From the NCBI GenBank assembly GCA_015179125.1, contig WHVA01000156.1, positions 1 to 64,000 of the forward strand: 64,000 bases of DNA. The letters run 5' to 3'. How positions within the stretch are numbered: the first letter of the stretch is position 1; each line of letters begins with the position of its first letter. The notes beneath the pieces were generated by a model. The model made no database searches. It was not told the DNA's origin and saw only the letters and a program-made list of their open reading frames with translations. Source of the stretch: Gautieria morchelliformis (taxonomy: Eukaryota > Basidiomycota > Agaricomycetes > Gomphales > Gomphaceae). Of the stretch, positions 55,991-64,000 are shown piece by piece. A program made the translations under genes and the position numbers.

Positions 55991-56684
55991 TAAGCGTCAC
56001 CTCTCCATCCGTATTGTCGAAGAAACAATGTTCCTCAAGAACGTTGTCGCCGGTAAGTCGAATAGCAGCTGGCTTTTCACCGTCCAATCGACCGACCTGC
56101 CATGCGAGACGTCAAACTTGTCACCATGGTGACTATGTAACACGTACCATGGTTCGCCCAGGGCGCAGCTGATAGACAAGACATTCACTCATCAGAGGGT
56201 CTGGATCAGATATTAGTCATGTGGAATCTGACGAACTGGTCAACACACCGTCGTTCTATGTCACCCCAAACAAACAATAACCACTATTGAGTACCACAGA
56301 GATTATAAGGAACGAAACACTAACCAAGTTGACCAGGTGAGGCGTCTAGGTAATGACATCATCAGCCACAACTTGCCATTCGCGCACCGGTAACGCACCT
56401 TAGGCATGTGTAGGCGTGCGTTGTTCTCAACGGTGATTCCGAGGTCTTCCAATGCTTTCTCGTGCTCCTTCTGCGCTTCTTGTGTACGCACCAGGTCGTC
56501 CATGAGCTTCTCGCTGGTCTCAAGCTGCTCCTGTAGCTCTGCCATGCTGACTTTCTTGATCGTACCATCCTTGGCTTGATACATGACGATCTGCTTCTCC
56601 AGCGGCACCTTGGGGTCCCACTTGTCCCCACCCGAAGAGCCAAACACTCTTACCAAGACGTGCGAGATCAAGAATACACCCATC
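55991..56684 (-). pseudogene. Kinesin-3 fragment, proximal part: coiled coil and start of FHA domain
   Basis: Exon pieces on the minus strand give VFGSSGGDKWDPKVPLEKQI, VSMAELQEQLETSEKLMDDL, EHEKALEDLGITVEN (ending at 56399), TPHLVNL (56345-56325), DPLMSECLVYQLRPGRT, then AAIRLTGDNVLEEHCFFDNT up to the LTR element. These are the coiled coil and first half of the FHA domain of kinesin-3 cargo motors. I could not find an in-frame acceptor for the exon that begins DPLMSEC, so the fragment may carry its own lesions besides the insertion. The motor domain is missing; the similarity ends at a 94-bp palindrome. Confidence 0.8.
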
Positions 56685-56778
56685 GCCATCAGTAAGAGTT
56701 CTTGCCAGTGTCCACGAACATGATCGATTGATCAATCGATCATGTTCGTAGACACTGGCAAGAACCCTTACTGATGGC
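56685..56778. repeat. 94-bp palindrome at the broken edge of the kinesin fragment
   Basis: The 47-bp arms match with two differences and no loop; the centre is gatcgattgatcaatcgatc. The left arm continues the kinesin-derived sequence, while the right arm is its inverted copy, followed by unrelated DNA. Confidence 0.9.
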
Positions 56779-58548
56779 TATTCTAGATCAGCCCTTGGCT
56801 TTCACATTAGTGTGGTGACATACCCTGAGGAGATCCGTGAAAGAGGCGTTTGACATTGGCACAGGCGGTGCGTTCGCAGCGTCGATGAGGCTGTCCACCG
56901 CGGCGAGTGGTCCGGGGCCGGTTTGAGATGTCGGAGTTGGAGTCACTCCAACTCCAACATTTCAAACCCTCTGTCCTTGCCTTCGCCACTCCAACTCCAA
57001 CATCCCTTCGCGGCAGGATCGATCAGGCGTTGGGACTCCAAATTCATCGCGGCGATGATGGGGTGGCAAAACCAGGTGATGGCCGGGGGAGCAGCTCGAG
57101 CACACGCGTTGGGGTCTCGTAAAAAATGGGGGGCGGCAGGGGGCAGGATTCCGTGGCCAAAGTAGCCATGTCAATGTTCTCCGTGTTTGTCGATAACAAG
57201 AGTGGGATTCCGAGGTTTTCTAGCACGGCTACAATGTAGCCAAGTATCGGATACAACATACTGTACCGCTGCTACAGCTACAAGATGGCGGTTTGCACAG
57301 AGGAGTTGTGGGGGGCGCTCCTCACGCCAGCCCTTTATATATCCCAAACCAATACAGTAGCGCTTAACTTGCTTAATGCGCAGGCCGGGCGACGGTTCGA
57401 ACGGTCCAGTGCTTGCCAACGACATTTAGTCAGCCTAGGAAGACAGTTTCCTAATGCATCGATTTCTTTGTTCTGTTTTGGGTGCAACCCCATACACCTC
57501 ATCGCAGCCACCTCCAGCTAGAACCGGCAGCCGGAACCATTTTCAATACGCTCGACAAGTTCAATCTCAGCTGGACCGACAGTTGCGGACAATCAAACAT
57601 GACAACTTTAGTGACCAATTTTTGGACATTGCCACAAACGTACTAAAGGGCCACAAGCCGTGAAAACATACGCAACTGATTTTCCCACAAGCCGATTTCT
57701 GTATTTCGATGATTTTAGGGCTGATAACCACCCCTGAAAAAAAAATCCCTAAAATCATGAAAAATAGCGCAATCGACTCCTTTTGGTGAGCAGTGTCTGA
57801 TTCCATAAAGAAAAAAACCATCCGTGACAACCATCCCTTGAAATAAATTGATTAAATATTCTGCGCAGCCATCTTTATCAGGATTGTCTAGTTGGAGTGC
57901 ACCATAAGCGCTTGCGCTTCGAGCAGTTAAATTGATAATCTCTCTCTCTCGCTCTCTCCCCTCCAGTTTCCACATGCCGCGAGAGGACCTAACCTAAGGT
58001 CTGCCTGTGTAGAATATCGACATCACCTAAATGAAGCTCAACGTTCAACGTTCAACGCCGGGAGCGGGATGTTTTCGGAGATCAAGCTGATTTACAGTTC
58101 GAACGACGCTGATATATTTTGAGAGAAGACAAAATCGGACTAGAGCAGTACTAGACGGCAACATGCATCAACGGGCTGTGGATTGTACGGTACAGTACAT
58201 ATAAACTGGCGCATACATGTCGCCGGCATCGAATAGCCGCTTCACGGCTCGCGTACTCGATCCATCCTGAGGGTAAGGCGAAGGAACGGTTGCTCGACGG
58301 ACATCCCGATGAGTAAGGTGCAGGGGAAGGTGATAGTGTATAGGAGTGATGAGTGCGGCTCGTGTATGTTGGATCATTTGTGTCGTGAAGATGAATGACG
58401 TGGTTGACGCTCAGTGTGGGTACTTGGCGTCTGACTCGTGTGCCTCGGCTCGACTCGTAGTTTATGCATGTGTGTGGGACTCTTGTGTGGTCTGGGCTCG
58501 GGCTCGGGCATGGTGAAGGACTCAATGGTTCAAGAATGTGCATGATGA
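56779..58548. other. Intergenic region between the kinesin fragment and the TPR pseudogene
   Basis: No gene is supported. An inverted repeat with arms of about 24 bp lies at 56921-56969 (ggtttgagatgtcggagttg ... caactccaacatttcaaacc), and a third copy of its inner part (cactccaactccaacatc) lies at 56986-57003. Short frames at 57044-57259 and 58151-58543 lack domains. A (ct)n-rich run lies near 57940-57960. Confidence 0.5.
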
Positions 58549-60093
58549 AATGAAATCACCTCGTCCAGGTCTTCCTGTTGACCGGACACGTCAAATTGTG
58601 TCCGTACAGCAGCTGCGATGTTGTTGAGGGAGGTGGATCGGCCAGGATGCGGTGCCAGGGGCAGCTCGAGTGCTTCTCGATCCAATGAAATCGCCTCATC
58701 CAGGTCTTCCTGTTGACCGGACTGCTCAAACCGTGTCCATAAATCAATTGCGAGGTTGTTGAGGGAGGAGGATCGGCCAGGATCTGGTGCAGGTTGCAGC
58801 TCAAGTGCTTCTCGATGCAATGAAATCGCCTCCTCCAGGTCTTCCTGTCGACTGGACTGCTCAAACCGTGTCCATAAATCACATGCGATGTTGTTGAGGG
58901 AGGTGGATCGGTTAGGATGCGGCGCGGGTTGCAGCTCAAGTGCTTCTCGATACAATGAAATTGCCTCATCCAGGTCTTCGTGTCCACCGGACTGCTTAAA
59001 CCGTGTCAAGAGCGTAGTTGCAATGTCGCTGAGGGAGGCGGGTCAGTCAGGATGCGGTGCAGGCCGCAGCTCGAGTGCTTCTCGATACAATGAAATCGCC
59101 TCATCCAGGCCTTCGTGTCGACCGGACTGCTCAAACTGTGTACATAAATCACCTGCGAGGTTGTTGAGGGAGGAGGATCAATCAGGATGCGGTGCAGGTC
59201 GCAGCTCGAGTGCTTCTCGATACAATGAAATTGCCTCATCCAGGTCTTCGTGTCGACCATACTGCTTAAACCGTGTCAAGAGCGTAGTTGAGATGTCGTT
59301 GGGGGAGGAGGATCGGTCAGGATGCCATGCAGGTTGCAGCTTGAGTGCTTCTCAATACAATGAAATCGCCTCATCCAGGTCTTCATGTCGACCGTACTGC
59401 TTAAACCGTGTCAAGAGCGTAGTTGAGATGTCGTTGAGGGAGTAGGATTGGTCAGGATGCGGTGGCGGGAGCAGCTCGAGTGCTTCTCGATACAATGAAA
59501 TCGCCTCATCCAGGTCTTTGTGGCGACCGGACTGCTCAAACCATGTCGAGAGCGCAGTTGCGATGTCATTGATGGAGGAGGATTGGTCAGGATGCGGTGC
59601 AGGTTGCAGCTCGAGTGCTTCTTGATACAATGAAATCGCCTCATCCAGGTCTTCATGTCCACCGGACCCCTCAAACCATGTCCATAAATCACTTGCGAGA
59701 TTGTTGAGGGAGGAGGATCAATCAGGATGCGGTGCAGGTCGCAGCTCGAGTGCTTCTCGATACAATGAAATTGCCTCATCCAGGTCTTCCTGTCGACCGT
59801 ACTGCTTAAACCGTGTCAAGAGCGTAGTTGAGATGTCGTTGAGGGAGGAGGATCAGTCAGGATGCGGTGCAGGTCGCAGCTCAAGTGCTTCTCAATACAA
59901 TGAAATTGCCTCATCCAGGTCTTCATGTCGACCGGACTGCTCAAACCGTGTCCATAAATCACTTGCGAGGTTGTTGAGGGAGGAGGATCGGAGAGCATGC
60001 GGTGCAGGTCGCAGCTTGAGTGCTTCTTGATGCAATGAAATCGCCTCCTCCAGGTCCTCGTGTCGACCATACAGATTAAAACGTGTCGAGAGC
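58549..60093 (-). pseudogene. Decayed TPR array of a second TPR-CHAT-type gene
   Basis: About 11 units of the same 135-bp repeat as in the 0.1-4.6 kb gene lie here on the minus strand (for example FKQSGGHEDLDEAISLYREA and WTRFEQSSRQEDLEEAISLH). The reading frame shifts several times between units, and stops appear (for example where units read through 59030-59060 and 59170-59190). The array ends near 58549 in unrelated sequence, with no CHAT domain after it. Unit-to-unit divergence is higher than in the intact gene. It was once joined to the N-terminal part at 62729-63427, from which LTR A3 separates it. Confidence 0.88.
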
Positions 60094-62728
60094 TGTAGGG
60101 GAACGGCTGTTCAACCAGCCAAGGAAGGCTGCTCAACCAGCCCTAGTCTTTTCCTTTTTGTCTTGACAATATGTAAAAACACATTTGAAGAATTAACAGT
60201 ATCTGTGTGCTGTTAATATAACTGGGGAAAGGCTTTTCAAACATTCCTCTAGTTATCTTATATTTTTCCTTATTTTTCCAAAGTCTCCATGGCTCAAACT
60301 ACCATTTTTCTGTCATTACAGAGTTGTGGATCCTCTAGCACCCACAACTCTGTTCCGGGCGCTCTATTTCAAACTCCGCCAGGCACCTCGGCGGTGGCTG
60401 CATTTTCGGACTTATGGTCACCCACGCACCCACAAGTCCCGCAGGATGCCTCTCTCAGTATTTTCAGCTGAGTCCCAAACAGTTGCTATATGCAGCCATA
60501 GCAACTGTGTAGCCTGTTTGGCTTCACCAAACAATGGGGATCATGGTCAGTAGTGTTCTCCGGGCTCGTGCCAGGCTCGAAAGCCCGGGTCAGGGCCGGG
60601 CTTTGGAGGGCTCGGGTCTCCTAAAATTGAAGCCTGGCCCAGGACGAGGGCTCGGCCAGGCTAAAGCCCGGGCCTGTGGGTGGGACTCGCCGTGGTGAAT
60701 TTGGACCGTACTGGGAGGCGGTGGATTGTGCATCCACACCGTAAGTTGAGGTGGGATTACGTACTTGTGCACCATACTTGTGGGAGGTGGGGTGGAGGGT
60801 GCGTAGACACCATACAGAGAGGAGGCGTACATCGCGCGCCTATGGACCATTCTGGGTGCCTGTGGACCATAGTGGGAGGTGCCTCTAAGCAAGGTCTCGC
60901 TTCTCGAATGGGGTATATCTTCCGTCCTGATTCCTTGCGCACAGCTCACTCACGCGCGTGCTGCTCGCAGCCACCAGCTACATCGCCAACCTCGATCAGT
61001 CGAGCAAGATTCTCCCCGCGTGCGCTGGAGGCGCAGGTCACGTGCCTGAGCGAGATCAATGAGACTCTTACCCACTGTTGCACACCACACGGGCCACATG
61101 CCTACCGACCTCGACCTCGGCCTCGCGCCCCCAAGGGCATTTTGTTGAGCACCAGACCGAGCCTGACGTCGAGCAGCATCTCGAGTAACGCACGCTCTCA
61201 CCACCGGCAGATGTGCACCCCTCGCCGATGTAACAGCAGCACCAGGGGCACCCGCAACACCACCACCCACAGGACGCGCTGTACCACCACCACAGCGACG
61301 GGTGCGGGCGCATGAAAATAGGGGGAAGTATGTGACCGTGTGGATCCCAGGTGGGCTGCGTGTGGTGGAGGATGAAAGCAAAGGTATAACAAATTCAGTG
61401 CATTTGGGTATACATATAGTATATATATGTGTATATTTGCTGGTGTCAAACGACAATCCTCGATGGCGGCAACAATGGAGGTTCCCACCCAAAAGCCTCG
61501 GGCTTAAGGGCCGGGCTTGGGCTTCCCAGATCTCAAGCCCGGCCCTTCCAGCGGGCTTTCTGAGGCTTGGGCCGGGCTCGGCTCGGGCTTTCCAGGGCCG
61601 GGCTCGGGCTCAGCCCGGGCTTAAGCCCGACCCGGGAGACCACTAATGGTCAGTCATGACAACTAGGCTGTACCAGGCTATGCTCAGCTGTGCTAAGCAG
61701 TGCTCTTAGTAATTATGGCTACAGAGCCCTAATTGGCTCAGAACTGCTTACTCAGCTTCTGAGTGCCAAATACTTGGTTATCTGGAGATACAGCCTCAAT
61801 GACTCAACCAATCCAAGCACACCTTGGTGAGTCAGGAGTACATGACTCAGCCAAGCTGTGCTATGGCACATGACCCCTTTCAGTGAGTCATTCCTGACAA
61901 ATCAAGCTCTGATTGGTGGGAAGCATGGTAGAGTCCCCTGGAAACAGCCAGTTTCTTCCAACCCTTTCTTCCATCTTCCACAAGCTTCTTCCCCCATTCC
62001 ATTAATAGATAGAAGGTTCTACCTGCTTACTAAGCTCTTGTACATTACAATATAAAAGGAGGCCCTTGCCTGCCCTTTGAGCAATCAATCTACCCATCTT
62101 CTATCCTACACAGCTTGTGTGACTTGCACATCTTACCTAAGTTCCTAACCCGAACTAGAATACTACTCTTGCTTAGAGTAACTATTCTTAGTTAAGTAGT
62201 TGCTTTACTGCTTAGCCACTTAGCCTAACACGCTGGGTGAAACTCTACAGAGTGAGGTTGGCAATCGATTTTCTTGTCAATTAGCACTCCAATACCGGAG
62301 ACGAGCTGTTCAGTTGATTTTCCTGTTCAGTGACTTTCACAAGTCAAGTCAAGTTGTGTGCGAAAGCCACTTCACATTACTCTCTCGTTATTGCAGTGCA
62401 TTGATGTTGGTCGACCCAATCCACTTACAAACTCTCCTGCGGAGCCTATTCCCTCTTTATTAAAAGGAATACTCTTGGACCCCGATAGTGTCCTTGAACC
62501 TACACACTCTTTTAGTTTATTGTTCAGTGCAGCTAAGAAACGCATTGCCTTCCAGCTGTAATAACTTGGACTAGTTATTACACAGATTGCAACCAAGGTA
62601 CAAATATTAAATTATTTCCGGAGTTGTGCTGCTGCATTGAACTGGTATTCTACTAGTCATGTAAACGACACGTTCTGATAGACAGAGGCGTTAGCAATAA
62701 CACCAAAGTCTTGAAGGGTTCCAAAACA
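60094..62728 (+). mobile_element. Solo LTR, family A, copy A3, carrying a nested hAT-type element
   Basis: It starts TGTAGGGGAACGG and ends GGGTTCCAAAACA, with flanks AGAGC (60089-60093) and AGAGT (62729-62733), a 5-bp duplication with one change. It matches A1 in order and orientation, including the TATA region (acaatataaaaggaggcc near 62050). Without the nested hAT-3 and its duplication it is about 1.53 kb. It splits the second TPR gene. Confidence 0.87.
60551..61645. mobile_element. Non-autonomous hAT-type element (hAT-3) inside LTR A3
   Basis: The ends are TAGTGTTCTCCGGGCTCG and, as complement of the right end, TAGTGGTCTCCCGGGTCGGG. A perfect 8-bp duplication ATGGTCAG flanks them (60543-60550 and 61646-61653). 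Both termini hold many GGGCTCGGG / AAGCCCGGGC subterminal motifs. The 1,095-bp body has no transposase. Internal frames such as 60680-61315 have no recognisable domain. Confidence 0.88.
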
Positions 62729-63427
62729 AGAGTGCAGTTGCGAGGTTGCTGAAGGAGGAGGATCGGTCAGGATGCGGTGCGGGTTGCAGCTCAAGTGCTT
62801 CTCGATGCAATGAAATCGCCTCCTCCAGGTCTTCCTGTTCACCAGACTCGTTAAATCGTGTTCCAAGGGTGGCGAGGGAGATGGCTGGATCAGAATGCGG
62901 CGCAGGTTCCAGAACAAGTGTTTCTCTGAATGATGAAATTGTGGCCTCCAGACCTTCCTGATGACCGCGTTCTATCCGAGCGTCAGTGTCATATGGAGCC
63001 GATGTCTCTGACAGATCAGAGGCTGCGGCGATGTGCCGCTGGGATGTTTTGTCAACCAAGTCACCAGTCTCGACAGGGTTTTCCTGGGGAATCTGACCAT
63101 CCTAATAGAACGGAGACATTAGTGCAAACCTCTTGGAAAAGTTGCTGTGGCGTACAGGATGAAGGAGATTTCTCAGGGTTAGTTCTGAGCCGGCAGGTGC
63201 CAAAGTGTGCTCATCCTGAATCATAAGTTGAAACTCAGTAATAGACATGGTCGGATAGTACGTACTCTGAGTGGAATGTCACTGTTATACTTGATGGTGG
63301 TCCTCGAGATCGCCCAGGTGATGACGATGGGGATGGCAATAGCGGCGGCCTCCATGCCAAGGTATGAGGGGTATGAGGGGACGTCCAAGATACTGGTAAT
63401 TATTTTACATAATGCTATACAGAGCAT
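62729..63427 (-). pseudogene. N-terminal part of the second TPR gene
   Basis: The layout matches the intact gene at the other end of the window: an exon ending NSDIPLR (about 63270), a 42-nt exon at 63215-63174 (DEHTLAPAGSELTL), and an exon from 63101 (DGQIPQENPVETGDLVDKTS) running through one TPR unit into LTR A3. The donor after the 42-nt exon has lost its GT (it reads AGAAAT, where the intact gene has GTAGGT). Upstream, 63290-63427 has an open frame (YLGMEAAAIAIPIVITWAIS). The gene is dead by this splice loss, the LTR insertion and damage in the array. Confidence 0.82.
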
Positions 63428-64000
63428 GGCGGATGTTCGCTGAGAAGAGCGACATCATGCCTGAGTTTGGGATAGGTATGCGCTGAGAGGGCTAATACAC
63501 AAACTTGCGCTGATCAACTTTCGCAGTGAAAGGAATAATGAGAACAAGGAGTGCAGTAGAAAACAAGGACCTTCTTGTTTTCTACAAGACAAAGGACTTA
63601 ATCATAATTAGAGTAGCAGATCATGTATTTAAGGCAGCGACTTGTGTCGCTGCAAATTATCGATTGGAACAAGCTTCCATATCTTATTTGTAGCATCTCC
63701 TCCTGCCTCTGCTGAATACCTTTTCACGCATGTTCCTGGGTTTTCTTATCAACTGCTAGCTTTCTGGCACCAAATATTCAGTTGCACGCTTATAAACTTG
63801 TAGGTTTCACCCTTGAACAGGAAATGTGATCACTTGAGCCTTCAAAGGGCTTTCGAGAAAGTCTGGTAGGCATCGCTTCTCTTTTGACTTGGGTGGGGTC
63901 ATGCGCATGCACGTACTCCCTCGGAGAGCCTTAGAAAATCAATTATAGTACTCAATCTGTTCAAAATTTGCCAATATAACGTCAGAAATGATCACATTGA
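63428..64000. other. Sequence right of the TPR pseudogene
   Basis: No gene is seen. A 12-bp perfect inverted repeat (gtagaaaacaag ... cttgttttctac) lies at about 63558-63584. The rest holds no coding signal I can support. Confidence 0.4.

Noticed and set aside
60680-61315. 211-codon ORF inside hAT-3
   Set aside because: No transposase motif, His/Arg/Thr-rich, and confined within the element's GC-rich body.
1-64000. tRNA or rRNA genes
   Set aside because: No cloverleaf with A and B boxes or rRNA core segments were recognised by eye on either strand; a tRNAscan run would be needed to exclude a tRNA.

Overview
The window is nuclear DNA of a filamentous fungus, most likely a mushroom-forming basidiomycete (Agaricomycete). 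Host genes are cut by many short GT-AG introns (about 35-90 bp). The gene set fits that group: a giant TPR-CHAT protein, MED13, a DUF2433-RRM protein, uracil phosphoribosyltransferase, GH18 chitinase-like genes and a secreted family common in mushrooms. There is no operon structure.

Layout. 0.1-4.6 kb (+): a TPR-CHAT gene with 15 near-identical 45-residue repeats and an intact His/Cys protease-like domain. 4.8-19.4 kb: an island of nested mobile DNA. It holds solo LTRs of three families (A at 7.3 and 8.9 kb; B at 4.8, 14.6 and 17.5 kb; C at 14.1 kb), two hAT-type elements with 8-bp target duplications, a Tc1/mariner remnant, an AT-rich foldback and a nuclear copy of mitochondrial nad5. 21.7-30.2 kb (-): MED13 (7 exons), then a DUF2433-RRM gene (7 exons). 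30.8-41 kb (-): three tandem GH18-like genes. The first two lie in a segmental duplication that also copied the 5' end of the DUF2433 gene, and one copy was later split by about 1.5 kb of unrelated DNA. 42.3-44.2 kb (+): a secreted protein with Asn/Gly-rich and Ser/Ala-rich repeats. 45.5-46.9 kb (-): uracil phosphoribosyltransferase (FUR1, 9 exons). 47.7-48.4 kb (-): an unidentified ORF. 48.7-56.7 kb (-): the FHA part of a kinesin-3 gene, split by a Ty3/Gypsy chromovirus (49,479-55,985, target duplication GGCAC). 58.5-63.4 kb (-): a decayed second TPR gene without a CHAT domain, split by an LTR-A copy that itself carries a hAT-type element.

How the parts relate. MED13 (transcription kinase module), FUR1 (pyrimidine salvage) and the DUF2433 gene are ordinary host loci. 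The TPR-CHAT genes, GH18 cluster and secreted gene are accessory and repeat-rich, and show recent unit amplification. The most unusual items are: (1) GH18 copy 1, whose tail grew by whole exon-intron modules in which the terminal stop codon also serves as an internal splice donor; (2) the chromovirus, whose primer site matches its own predicted 5' mRNA end and which carries an extra ORF after the chromodomain; and (3) clean hAT-type insertions readable from intact target duplications.

All exon boundaries were read by eye from reading-frame continuity and splice signals. Family names come from recognised motifs, not from searches.
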